From Bacteroidota bacterium (GTDB taxonomy: Bacteria > Bacteroidota > Bacteroidia > Bacteroidales > Paludibacteraceae), in contig JAFNAS010000018.1 of NCBI GenBank assembly GCA_017860295.1, forward strand, positions 1-64,000: 64,000 bases of DNA, read 5' to 3'. Shown one piece after another: positions 1 through 10,279 of this stretch. Position 1 is the stretch's first letter. Each line of letters opens with the position of its first letter. The notes beneath the pieces were generated by a model that made no database searches, had not been told where the DNA came from, and saw only the letters and a list, made by a program, of their open reading frames with translations. Made by a program: the position numbers and the translations under genes.

Positions 1-226
1 GACAGAACTAAATTTCAAAATGACAAAGATCGTTTTAGGCTTAATGAGCCAAATTTATTTGATTTTTAATAACGCCCCAATTTTAATGGGACACTAGTGA
101 AAAATTGAGTTCAATCGACTCTGAATAATATTGGAGTTTTGGATCAGTATTCTCCCGAAAACCACACTTTTATAACGCATTACATAAAAACAAGCAACAT
201 TTTTAGGCAAACAGCGTTATTAATAG
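1..226. other. Left-edge non-coding stretch, possible mobile-element edge
   Basis: No convincing gene lies here. Around positions 73-94 there is an imperfect inverted repeat (CCCCA, AT-rich spacer, TGGGAC). Around positions 39-51 there is a small GGCT/AGCC hairpin. Both resemble the debris often left at the end of an insertion sequence, but no transposase is visible because the window starts here. The mobile-element reading is a weak inference. Confidence 0.2.
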
Positions 227-234
227 TACATTTG
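227..234 (+). promoter_or_regulatory. Bacteroidota -7 element upstream of porW
   Basis: TACATTTG matches the Bacteroidota primary-sigma -7 consensus TAnnTTTG. It lies 27 nt before the ATG at 262 and would give a very short leader. No clear -33 TTG is present. It argues against the longer TTG-initiated reading that begins at 139. Confidence 0.5.
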
Positions 235-261
235 CAATACAAACCTACTTTCGAGCCTCGG

Positions 262-2997
262 ATGAAGCAACGAATACGAAACATAATCTTCCCGTTTTTA
301 GCCATTTTCATTGTTGTCAGCTGCTCAACCTCCAAAAACACGTGGCTAACGCGCAATGCCAATGCCTTCACGACCCGTTACAACATTTATTTCAATGGAT
401 ATCAAGCCTATAAAGAGGGAATTGACGCTATAAACAAAGCACAGAAAGACAACTATTCTCAGCTTTTGTCGATGTATCCCATCAGTCAGCACAGCAATGC
501 CGATGCTGGCAAATCTAAGATGGAGATAACCATAGAAAAATGCCGCAAAGCCATAAAACTCAGATCCATCAAAGCCAAACCGAGGAAGAACTTTGCCCGC
601 AAAAAAGATCCCGCCTATATAGCATTCATGGCAAAAGAAGAATACAACCCGATGGTTCTGCGTTCATGGTTACTACTTGCCCAGGCCGAATTCCACAAAG
701 CCGATTTTCTGGGAGCAATGGGGACTTATGCTTATATCATCAAGCATTTCGGTTCCGAATCGGATGTGGCCGATGAAGCTCAAATCGGACGGTCACGCTG
801 TTTTGCCGAGATGGGGTGGAACTACGAAGCAGAAGATGCCCTCCATAACGTCAACACCAAAAACTCGCTCAACCAACAATTGAACGGACTTTACGCAGCG
901 GCCAAAGCCGACTTACTGCTGAAAGAAAAACACTATGCAGAGGCCATTCCATTTTTAAAAACAGCTACCGACACAGAACACAATAAATTTCTGAACGCTC
1001 GATTTAATTTTATTTTGGGACAATTATGTGCCCGTTATAACGACAAGGAAACGGCCTACAATGCCTTTACGGCAGCCATCAAACAAAGCACAATGTATTC
1101 GATGGAGTTGGCAGCAAGGCTACAACGAGCTCAAATAGCCGACCATAAAACTGAAAAGGTATTGGACGAACTTCAAAAAATGGCAAAAGCGAGCCGAAAT
1201 AAAGAATATATCGACCAGATTTACGTTGTGATTGGCAATATCTACCTGAATGACAACAAAAAAGACAAAGCTATCGAAAACTATCTGGCAGCGATCAACT
1301 CAACAACGCCCGATAATCAGGATAAAATGACAGCCAATATTCGATTGGGCGATTTGTATTACAAAGAGCAGACCTATCTAAAAGCCCAACCTTATTATGC
1401 CGCTGCAACAAAGCAGATCAGAAACGACAATGACGATTTTGAGCGAGTAACCAAACGCGCCGAAATTCTCAACGAACTGGCAGGTTACAGCAACACCGTC
1501 CATCGGCAAGACAGTCTACAAACTCTTGCAAAACTACCCGAACAAGAGAGGTTGACTTCTATCAATAAAATTATTGCCAACATAAGACAAGCAGAACAGG
1601 ATGCCGCGAAAGCTCTCCTGATAGCACAAAAACAGCAACAACTGCTCATTCAGCAAGCCAATAACAACGGCTTTGCAAACGGGCAGAATAACCAAAAGAC
1701 AACATCAAACAACAACTGGTATTTTTACAATTCTTCTACCGTTCAAGCCGGGATCACTCAATTTCAGCAATTGTGGGGCACCCGCAAACTTGAAGATGAC
1801 TGGCGCAGAACCGACAAAACTTCCATCAGCAGCGATCTACAACCGGTTGCTCAAGCCACTCCATCCGGCGACGCAAATAGTCCTCAGAAAGAAGAAGACA
1901 AATACAAGCCCGAATTCTATCTTGCTCAATTACCTCTGACGGCGTCCGATATGGCAAAATCAAATAGCCAAATAAGCAAGGCTTTATTCAACATGGGTCA
2001 ACTGTACGAACGGAAATTGGAAGACGAACCGATGGCAATTGCAACCTATGCGGAACTTCATCGTCGGTTCGGAATCGATTCGACCTGGATTGATGCTTAT
2101 TATTCACTGTACACGCTCAACAAAAAAGCAGGCAAAGAAACCGAATCGGAACGATACAAAACACTTATCATAACCAACTTCCCATCTTCGAAATATGCAT
2201 TGATATTAGGACATCCCGAATATGCCCTACATCAACAAGAGATACTTCAGCAACAAGACTCTCTCTATGAAGCTACTTTTGCCGCATATACCCGAAACGA
2301 GTTTCAAACCGTAATCAACAATTATAAACAGATAAACACCAGCTATCCCTTTGCCGAGTTAATGCCTAAATTCGGTCTGCTCAATGCGCTGAGCATAGGC
2401 AAGAGCGGAGATCAACCGAACATGAAAATTGCATTGGAAGATCTTGTTAAAAAATATCCGCAAAGCGATGTTATCAGCATGGCGAAAGACATTCTGGCAT
2501 TGATGGAGCAGGGAAAAACAGTTACCAGAGGAAGTTCGTTTGGCAACCTGCCAATAAAGCAACGAGAGGCCACACAACAAGCAGAAAATCAACCTATACC
2601 ACAATTTACAGCTACTCGCAACAATCGTCATTTATTGCTGTTACCCGTCATGTCCGATTCGATCGACATTAATCGTATACTGTACAAAGTAGCTAATTAC
2701 AACTTCGACCACTTTGTGTTGAATGATTTTGATCTTCATGTACGTCGCCAGGCCGAGAACCTCCGGTTTATTGTCGTTGCCGATTTCCCGTCGTTCGGCG
2801 ATGCCCATTTCTACCAACAATCAATGAGCGAAGACCCTATTATACGGAAAGTTCTCGATTCGGCAGGCATACATCCGGTGGCAATTTCGGACGAAAACTT
2901 GAAAACACTGCAGTCTGGTCAAACCTTCAATGACTATTTGCATTTTCATCAAACCACGCTGATTCCAGCACAAACCGCCGAAGAAAGCAAGAAATAG
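262..2997 (+). CDS. porW: Type IX secretion system lipoprotein PorW/SprE (TPR repeats)
   Basis: Predicted outer-membrane lipoprotein of the type IX secretion system (T9SS), 911 aa. The frame is open from a TTG at 139, but the ATG at 262 gives a clean lipoprotein signal: basic start, hydrophobic core, then VVSC with the lipidated Cys at residue 21. After it comes the family-typical segment with TTRYNIYFNGYQAY, then many TPR-like helical repeats through about residue 800, with a low-complexity Gln/Asn-rich stretch near residues 470-500. Length and order match SprE of Flavobacterium and PorW of Porphyromonas, which are required for T9SS secretion; PorW has been proposed to link the PorK/N ring and PorLM motor to the Sov translocon. 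The gene stands apart from other T9SS genes here, as is common. Identification rests on recognised sequence character, not a search. Confidence 0.85.
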   Translation: MKQRIRNIIFPFLAIFIVVSCSTSKNTWLTRNANAFTTRYNIYFNGYQAYKEGIDAINKAQKDNYSQLLSMYPISQHSNADAGKSKMEITIEKCRKAIKLRSIKAKPRKNFARKKDPAYIAFMAKEEYNPMVLRSWLLLAQAEFHKADFLGAMGTYAYIIKHFGSESDVADEAQIGRSRCFAEMGWNYEAEDALHNVNTKNSLNQQLNGLYAAAKADLLLKEKHYAEAIPFLKTATDTEHNKFLNARFNFILGQLCARYNDKETAYNAFTAAIKQSTMYSMELAARLQRAQIADHKTEKVLDELQKMAKASRNKEYIDQIYVVIGNIYLNDNKKDKAIENYLAAINSTTPDNQDKMTANIRLGDLYYKEQTYLKAQPYYAAATKQIRNDNDDFERVTKRAEILNELAGYSNTVHRQDSLQTLAKLPEQERLTSINKIIANIRQAEQDAAKALLIAQKQQQLLIQQANNNGFANGQNNQKTTSNNNWYFYNSSTVQAGITQFQQLWGTRKLEDDWRRTDKTSISSDLQPVAQATPSGDANSPQKEEDKYKPEFYLAQLPLTASDMAKSNSQISKALFNMGQLYERKLEDEPMAIATYAELHRRFGIDSTWIDAYYSLYTLNKKAGKETESERYKTLIITNFPSSKYALILGHPEYALHQQEILQQQDSLYEATFAAYTRNEFQTVINNYKQINTSYPFAELMPKFGLLNALSIGKSGDQPNMKIALEDLVKKYPQSDVISMAKDILALMEQGKTVTRGSSFGNLPIKQREATQQAENQPIPQFTATRNNRHLLLLPVMSDSIDINRILYKVANYNFDHFVLNDFDLHVRRQAENLRFIVVADFPSFGDAHFYQQSMSEDPIIRKVLDSAGIHPVAISDENLKTLQSGQTFNDYLHFHQTTLIPAQTAEESKK

Positions 2998-3028
2998 AGT
3001 TTACAATCCAACTGACAAATTGATAGAT

Positions 3029-3661
3029 ATGACTATAAAAACATTTACTTTCAATCCTTTCATGGAGAACACCTACGTGGCGTATGATGAGACCAAAGAA
3101 TGTGTCATCATCGACCCGGGGTGTGTTACGGAAACCGAGCAAAAGACGCTTCAACAATTCATTTCAGACAACAAACTCACAGTCAGGCATCTTATAAATA
3201 CGCATCTACATCTGGATCACTCTTTCGGCAACCTTTTTGTCGAAAAAGCGTATGGTATTCTGGCAAAAGCACATAATGCCGATGCGTTTTTACTTCAGCA
3301 AATCAGTGCACAAGCCGAAGCTTTCGGAATGCATTATGATGAGCGACCCGAATTACGATCTTTTCTAACAGAGAAAGATACCGTGAAATTCGGCAATGTT
3401 ACGCTGACTGTCATTCATGTTCCGGGTCATTCGCCCGGTAGCCTTTGTTTCTACGATGCCGCGTCAGCTACCCTTTTTGCGGGTGATGTGCTGTTTCAGG
3501 GAAGCATCGGACGCACCGACCTACCTAAAGGGAACTACGAGCAGCTAATCGACGGCATCGGCAAAAAGCTGTTTGTACTACCCGACGACACCACCGTGTA
3601 CTGCGGTCATGGCCCCACTACCACCATCGGATACGAAAAAGTATATAATCCGTATTTGTAA
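3029..3661 (+). CDS. MBL-fold metallo-hydrolase (glyoxalase II-like)
   Basis: Cytoplasmic metallo-beta-lactamase-fold hydrolase of 210 aa. The metal motif THLHLDH lies at residues 58-64, followed downstream by HVPGHSPGS and the AGDVLF and CGHGPTT segments that supply the remaining ligands (His, Asp, His). This is the compact glyoxalase-II-like class found in most Bacteroidota; the substrate may be a glutathione- or bacillithiol-type thioester or a persulfide, which cannot be read from sequence. I chose the ATG at 3029 over the TTG at 3020. It follows porW by 31 nt and precedes miaA by 15 nt, so the three are probably co-transcribed. It has no C-terminal rhodanese domain, so it is not the long persulfide dioxygenase form. 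Confidence 0.85.
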   Translation: MTIKTFTFNPFMENTYVAYDETKECVIIDPGCVTETEQKTLQQFISDNKLTVRHLINTHLHLDHSFGNLFVEKAYGILAKAHNADAFLLQQISAQAEAFGMHYDERPELRSFLTEKDTVKFGNVTLTVIHVPGHSPGSLCFYDAASATLFAGDVLFQGSIGRTDLPKGNYEQLIDGIGKKLFVLPDDTTVYCGHGPTTTIGYEKVYNPYL

Positions 3662-3676
3662 CCAGCATAGAAATTC

Positions 3677-4588
3677 ATGTCGACGTATAACCTTATCACG
3701 ATTCTCGGTCCGACCGCAACCGGCAAAACCTCGGTAGCGACACATCTTGCTTGTGCAATCGGCGGAGAAATCATCAGTGCCGATTCCCGCCAGGTTTACC
3801 GGAAAATGGATATCGGTACTGGGAAAGATCTTTCGGAATATACCGTTGACGGACAAACAGTTCCGTACCATCTGATCGACATTGTCAATGCCGGCTACAA
3901 ATACAATGTATTTGAGTATCAACGTGATTTTTTGAAGGCGTACGACGACATTACCAAACGAAGTAAACCTGTCATTCTTTGTGGTGGCACAGGGCTCTAT
4001 ATCGAAGCCATACTCAAAGGTTACCGTCTGATTCAGGTACCCGACAATTCTGAATTCAAAAAGCAATTCGAGGGTAAATCACTCGACGAATTGACCCAAA
4101 TCCTAAGCAGCTACAAAACATTGCACAACACCACCGATGTCGATACCGTAAAACGAGCCGTTCGGGCCATCGAAATCGCCGAATATTACCAGCATCATCC
4201 GGAGATCAAATCCGACTATCCCGATATTCATCCGTTGATTATCGGCATCGACATTTCGCGCGACGAACGGCGGGCTCGCATCACCCGCCGGCTTCAGGCA
4301 CGTCTCGACGAAGGAATGGTAGACGAAGTGCGCCGCTTGCTCGACAGTGGCATCCCGCCCGACGATCTTATTTATTATGGATTGGAATACAAATACCTGA
4401 CACTCTACGTCACCGGAAAACTTACTTACGAAGAGATGTTTTCACAACTCGAAATGGAAATTCATCGCTTTGCCAAGCGACAAATGACCTGGTTCCGGGG
4501 TATGGAACGCCGCGGCCTCACCATCCACTGGATTGATGCCACATTACCGACCGACGCTAAAATCGATGCCATTAAGAGCCTGATGTAA
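3677..4588 (+). CDS. miaA: tRNA dimethylallyltransferase MiaA
   Basis: Transfers a dimethylallyl group from DMAPP to N6 of adenosine 37 in tRNAs that read codons beginning with U, the first step toward ms2i6A. The 303-aa protein has the P-loop GPTATGKT at residues 11-18 and the SADSRQVYRKMDIGTGK segment that binds the tRNA and isoprenoid. The C-terminal region has the usual RFAKRQMTWFR motif. The length is normal. It starts 15 nt after the MBL hydrolase gene. Bacteroidota often carry two MiaA paralogues; whether a second exists cannot be seen here. Confidence 0.95.
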   Translation: MSTYNLITILGPTATGKTSVATHLACAIGGEIISADSRQVYRKMDIGTGKDLSEYTVDGQTVPYHLIDIVNAGYKYNVFEYQRDFLKAYDDITKRSKPVILCGGTGLYIEAILKGYRLIQVPDNSEFKKQFEGKSLDELTQILSSYKTLHNTTDVDTVKRAVRAIEIAEYYQHHPEIKSDYPDIHPLIIGIDISRDERRARITRRLQARLDEGMVDEVRRLLDSGIPPDDLIYYGLEYKYLTLYVTGKLTYEEMFSQLEMEIHRFAKRQMTWFRGMERRGLTIHWIDATLPTDAKIDAIKSLM

Positions 4589-4691
4589 TTTTTTCGCTCT
4601 TCATTCTGTCAAATAGCCATGCATTTATGAATATCCGGTTTCAAAATAACACGGAGTGTATTTCGCTGTAAAAATCTGGTAAATAATTACT

Positions 4692-4699
4692 ACCTTTGT
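4692..4699 (+). promoter_or_regulatory. -7 element of the pyrG promoter
   Basis: TACCTTTG is a perfect TAnnTTTG element in the 236-nt gap between miaA and pyrG, 125 nt before the pyrG start. Upstream, TTTCGCTG near 4661-4668 is only a weak -33 candidate. The long AT-rich leader shows no strong hairpin. Confidence 0.55.
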
Positions 4700-4743
4700 G
4701 CTTTCGTTTTTATACGAAGACACACTGATCAAGAAACAATTAA

Positions 4744-6426
<1,683 letters not shown>

Positions 6427-6469
6427 CAATTAAAAATAATCATATCCTCAATCGCAACGCAAAGATCTT

Positions 6470-8386
6470 ATGGATAAAAATACGATTCTCGGATTTGTCT
6501 TAATTATTCTGATTCTGGTCGGTTTCTCCGTACTAAATCGCCCTTCACAAGAGCAACTTGCTGCCCAACGGGCACAAGATTCGATTGCTGCCATCCAGAA
6601 AACAGCACAAGAACAAGCTGTAATAGCTGCTAAAACCGAGGCCAAAGCGGCGACCGACTCGCTGATTGCCAAACATGACACAGCTTCAGTCAATGCCACT
6701 TTTGGTCCGTTTGCCCCGGCCGGAACCGGCAAGGAACAACTGTTCACTATCGAAAACAAAGTGATTAAAATCACTTTATCGAATAAGGGTGGACGTATCT
6801 ACTCGGTACAGTTAAAAAATTATCAGACACACGATTCCTTACCCGTGATCTTGTTCGACAAGGACGAAAGCTCATTCGGTTTCACACTTGCAACCAATAA
6901 CAACCGGGTATTGAACACGCAAAATCTCTATTTTGAGCCCATTGGACTTTCTTCCAAACAAACAGTTACCACTTCCCTTCAATCGTATACTTTCCGTTTG
7001 AAGGCCGATAACGGTTCATATCTCGATTTCGTTTACACTCTTGCACCGGACGACTACATGGTTCGTTTCGACATGAAGGGCAAAGGGATGGAAACGGTAT
7101 TATCACCAAGCACCGACCGGTTGGAATTAAGCTGGAATGCAAAAATCCGCCAACAAGAAAAAGGTCGCAAATTTGAAGCGCGTTACTCAGGTCTGTACTA
7201 TAAATATGTAGCCGATAATGTAAATAACCTGAAACAAAGCGGTCACGACGAGCAAAATCTTCCGAATCAACTGCAATGGGTTGCGTTCAAAGATCAGTTC
7301 TTCAGTAGCGTACTCGTAGCCGATAAAGCATTTACGTCCAACACGCTCGAAAGCTCATTCGATGAAAGCACCAGTTCGAAATATATCAGCGAGTGTAAAA
7401 CGAAAATGAATGTCGGATTCGATCCCAAGAGCACAACTCCCACGAGTTTCCGCTTCTATTTTGTACCGAATAAGTTCAATTTATTAGCAAAATACGACAA
7501 AGGAATTGACAGCGACAAAAAGATGAAACTTACCAAACTCGTTCCGCTTGGTTGGGGTATCTTCGGTTGGATCAACCAATATGCCATCATTCCGATGTTC
7601 AACTTTTTCGGGGGTTTTATCGGAAGCTTCGGTATCATCATCTTGCTAATGACCATCGTTATCAAGATGATTCTCTTCCCGATGACATACAAGTCGTACA
7701 TGTCGTCGGCCAAAATGCGGGTATTGAAACCTCAAATCGACGAGATCAACGCAAAAATACCGGCAGAAAAAGCTATGGATCGCCAAAAAGCGACCATGGA
7801 TCTTTACCGCAAAGTAGGCGTAAGTCCAATGAGCGGATGCTTGCCTATGCTTCTACAGTTGCCGATTCTGATCGCAATGTTCAACTTCTTCCCGGCATCC
7901 ATCGAATTGCGTCACCAAAGTTTCCTTTGGGCCAAAGACCTCTCGTCGTATGATGCCGTAATCACTTGGAATGCTACCATTCCGTTTATCACGACCTACT
8001 TCGGCAACCATATCAGTCTGTTCTGTCTGTTGATGACTATTGTCAGCTTTATCTACACCAAAATCAATATGCAGACGCAGATGGCTACCAGCCAACAGAT
8101 GCCGGGCATGAATATCATCATGTATTTCACGCCCATCATGATGTGGTTCTGGTTCAACGATTATGCATCCGGGTTGAGTTACTACTACTTCTTATCAACC
8201 CTAATTACCATAGCCCAAACCTATGCCATCCGCAGTTTTATAGACGAAGACAAACTGTTGAAGCAGCTGGAAGCAAATAAGAAGAAACCGTCGAAGAAAA
8301 AATCGGGCGGATTTATGGAACGTCTTGAAAAAATGCAACGCGAACAGGCACAGCGCCAAAAAGCAGCTACTAATCGCAAAAAATAA
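6470..8386 (+). CDS. yidC: Membrane protein insertase YidC
   Basis: Inner-membrane insertase that helps newly made membrane proteins fold and insert, alone or with SecYEG. The 638-aa protein is the long Gram-negative form: an N-terminal membrane anchor at about residues 5-22, a large periplasmic beta-domain (about 80-340), then the conserved five-helix insertase core starting near residue 355, and a Lys-rich C-terminal tail expected to bind ribosomes. It follows pyrG by 43 nt and precedes lpxB, a neighbourhood seen in other Bacteroidota. Confidence 0.96.
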   Translation: MDKNTILGFVLIILILVGFSVLNRPSQEQLAAQRAQDSIAAIQKTAQEQAVIAAKTEAKAATDSLIAKHDTASVNATFGPFAPAGTGKEQLFTIENKVIKITLSNKGGRIYSVQLKNYQTHDSLPVILFDKDESSFGFTLATNNNRVLNTQNLYFEPIGLSSKQTVTTSLQSYTFRLKADNGSYLDFVYTLAPDDYMVRFDMKGKGMETVLSPSTDRLELSWNAKIRQQEKGRKFEARYSGLYYKYVADNVNNLKQSGHDEQNLPNQLQWVAFKDQFFSSVLVADKAFTSNTLESSFDESTSSKYISECKTKMNVGFDPKSTTPTSFRFYFVPNKFNLLAKYDKGIDSDKKMKLTKLVPLGWGIFGWINQYAIIPMFNFFGGFIGSFGIIILLMTIVIKMILFPMTYKSYMSSAKMRVLKPQIDEINAKIPAEKAMDRQKATMDLYRKVGVSPMSGCLPMLLQLPILIAMFNFFPASIELRHQSFLWAKDLSSYDAVITWNATIPFITTYFGNHISLFCLLMTIVSFIYTKINMQTQMATSQQMPGMNIIMYFTPIMMWFWFNDYASGLSYYYFLSTLITIAQTYAIRSFIDEDKLLKQLEANKKKPSKKKSGGFMERLEKMQREQAQRQKAATNRKK

Positions 8387-8390
8387 ACGA

Positions 8391-8434
8391 AGACAAAGAA
8401 CAAAGAGGAAAGGCATACTCTTTGTTCTTTGTCT
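8391..8434 (+). repeat. 17-bp perfect inverted repeat between yidC and lpxB
   Basis: The arm at 8391-8407 (AGACAAAGAACAAAGAG) is perfectly complementary to the arm at 8418-8434, with a 10-nt loop. Part of the right arm is repeated at 8440-8450 (CTCTTTGTCTC). The hairpin begins 4 nt after the yidC stop and ends 20 nt before the lpxB ATG. It is GC-poor and followed by a broken pyrimidine tract, so it may be a partial terminator, a 3'-end stabiliser or a lpxB translation modulator. Confidence 0.7.
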
Positions 8435-8454
8435 CTTTACTCTTTGTCTCCTCA

Positions 8455-9597
8455 ATGAAGTACTTCATCATAGCCGGCGAGGCATCGGGCGACCTTCATG
8501 GAGCTAACCTGATGCGAGAACTCAAAAACACCGACCGGGAAGCAGAATTTTGTTTCTTGGGTGGCGACATGATGGCAACTGTAGGAGGGACTCCACAGAT
8601 ACACTACCGACAGATGGCCTTTATGGGAGTAATCTCTGTCATTCTAAATCTGCATACGGTATTGCGCAATATCTCTGTTTGCAAAAAAGCTCTTCGGTCT
8701 TTCTCTCCCGATGTGCTGATATTGATCGACTATCCGAGTTTTAATCTGCGCATTGCAAAATATGCCAAAGAGAAACTGGGATTGAAAGTCTTTTATTACA
8801 TCTCGCCCAAACTGTGGGCATGGAAAGAATATCGGATTAAACAGATCAAAGCTTTGGTCGATAACATGCTTTGTATCTTTCCGTTCGAAATTGAATTTTA
8901 CAAGAAACATAATTACACACAAACTGTATATGTCGGTAACCCGTTGATGGATGCCATTGAGTCGCGACCGGAAAAAGGAGAACAATTTCCAACCTTTGCG
9001 CGTCGGAACAAGTTGGAACAAAAACCAATTGTTGCCCTGCTTTCGGGTAGTCGCAAAAAAGAGATTGCAGACAATCTTCCTCTGATGATCTCCATCATCA
9101 GCCAATTTCCCGAATATCAGTTTGTCATTGCCGGAGCTCCCGGAATTATGCCGGATTACTACTCCAAGTTCATCAAAGGCACAAACGTTAAAATCGTATT
9201 CGAACAAACGTATGCTCTGTTGCAACAAGCCTCGGCCGCATTGGTAACCTCAGGAACCGCCACCCTCGAAACGGCGTTACTGAATATTCCGCAGGTAGTA
9301 ACCTACAATATGGAACTGGGTCGTCTGGGGCCTCTGTTGTACAACTATTTCATTCACACGCCCTATTTCTCGCTTGTCAATATTATTACTGACAAACCAG
9401 TCGTAAAAGAACTACTCGGATCGCAAGTTACCACTCAGGCACTTAGCCAAGAACTCGATCGGCTTCTCAATAATTCACCCTATCGAAACAAAATGTTGCA
9501 CGAATACCATCTCTTACATAAATTGCTTGGCACATCCGGAGCCTCCCGAAAAGCTGCCGAAACGATGGTAAAGCTACTTAGCAACGCTCGGGATTGA
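8455..9597 (+). CDS. lpxB: Lipid-A-disaccharide synthase
   Basis: Condenses UDP-2,3-diacylglucosamine with lipid X to give the tetraacyl disaccharide of lipid A; a peripheral enzyme on the inner face of the inner membrane. The 380-aa protein starts MKYFIIAGEASGDLHGA, the family N-terminus, so I chose the ATG at 8455 rather than upstream TTG codons that fall inside the hairpin. Other family segments include IDYPSFNLRIAKYAK, YYISPKLWAWKEYRIKQI and LVTSGTATLETALL. Placement after yidC suggests co-transcription, modulated by the intervening hairpin. Its presence shows a lipid A outer membrane. Confidence 0.96.
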   Translation: MKYFIIAGEASGDLHGANLMRELKNTDREAEFCFLGGDMMATVGGTPQIHYRQMAFMGVISVILNLHTVLRNISVCKKALRSFSPDVLILIDYPSFNLRIAKYAKEKLGLKVFYYISPKLWAWKEYRIKQIKALVDNMLCIFPFEIEFYKKHNYTQTVYVGNPLMDAIESRPEKGEQFPTFARRNKLEQKPIVALLSGSRKKEIADNLPLMISIISQFPEYQFVIAGAPGIMPDYYSKFIKGTNVKIVFEQTYALLQQASAALVTSGTATLETALLNIPQVVTYNMELGRLGPLLYNYFIHTPYFSLVNIITDKPVVKELLGSQVTTQALSQELDRLLNNSPYRNKMLHEYHLLHKLLGTSGASRKAAETMVKLLSNARD

Positions 9598-9656
9598 CAC
9601 AACCTTTTTTAGCTTTCGCTGGAGAAAAAAAGAACCTTCGGTAATCAAAAAATCCT

Positions 9657-9664
9657 TATATTTG
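9657..9664 (+). promoter_or_regulatory. -7 element before the ECF sigma gene
   Basis: TATATTTG matches TAnnTTTG and lies 60 nt before the ATG at 9725, in the 127-nt gap after lpxB. No clear -33 TTG is visible at the right spacing. It suggests expression of the sigma operon from the housekeeping sigma factor, with autoregulation remaining possible. Confidence 0.5.
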
Positions 9665-9724
9665 GGCAATTATTGCATCTTGATGCAACGTTTGCAGGCC
9701 AAAAATCATCTATCCTATCAGTGA

Positions 9725-10279
9725 ATGTACATCGCCCAAGAAGAATCACAACTTATTGAAGATTGCAAAAAAGGGATTGCTGCTGCACAGAAGCACCTCT
9801 ACGAGCAATATTCACGCAAAATGATGGGTGTGTGCATGAGGTATGTCAATAATTACGAGACAGCTCGGGATTTGATGCATGACGGGTTTATAAAGATCTT
9901 CCTGAATATTGGTTCCTTTGCCCATGAAGGATCTTTTGAAGGATGGATGAGACGTATTTTTGTAACAACAGCACTGGAATTTCTCAGAAAAAACGATATT
10001 CTGAGAGAAAGTTTCGATCTGGCAACTTCATACGAAATACAAGAAACCGGAGAAAATGTGATCGAACGGATATCAGCCGATGAATTGCGCCAAATAATTG
10101 CCTCATTACCGGCAGGATTCCGCTCCGTTTTTAACCTCTATGCAATAGAAGGATACAGTCATAAGGAGATAGGTGATATGCTTGGCATTGCCGAAAGCAC
10201 CTCAAGGTCTCAATTTGCAAGGGCACGTGCTCTGTTGCAACAAAAAATGGCAGAAATTTATGGATACTCACAAATATAA
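9725..10279 (+). CDS. ECF-type RNA polymerase sigma factor
   Basis: Extracytoplasmic-function sigma-70 factor of 184 aa. Region 2 covers about residues 25-90, with the YVNNYETARDLMHDGFIKIF core (2.2-2.3) and GSFEGWMRRI (2.4). Region 4 covers about 120-180, with the helix-turn-helix YSHKEIGDMLGIAESTSRSQFARAR. No sigma 1.1, no region 3. Its last 20 nt overlap the start of the next gene, which suggests translational coupling and a functional pairing of sigma factor with its membrane partner. The regulon cannot be read from this window. It may control envelope functions, as many Bacteroidota ECF factors do, but that is inference. Confidence 0.9.
   Translation: MYIAQEESQLIEDCKKGIAAAQKHLYEQYSRKMMGVCMRYVNNYETARDLMHDGFIKIFLNIGSFAHEGSFEGWMRRIFVTTALEFLRKNDILRESFDLATSYEIQETGENVIERISADELRQIIASLPAGFRSVFNLYAIEGYSHKEIGDMLGIAESTSRSQFARARALLQQKMAEIYGYSQI

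Noticed and set aside
139-261. N-terminal extension of PorW from a TTG
   Set aside because: The -7 element at 227-234 lies inside it and the lipoprotein signal begins at 262.
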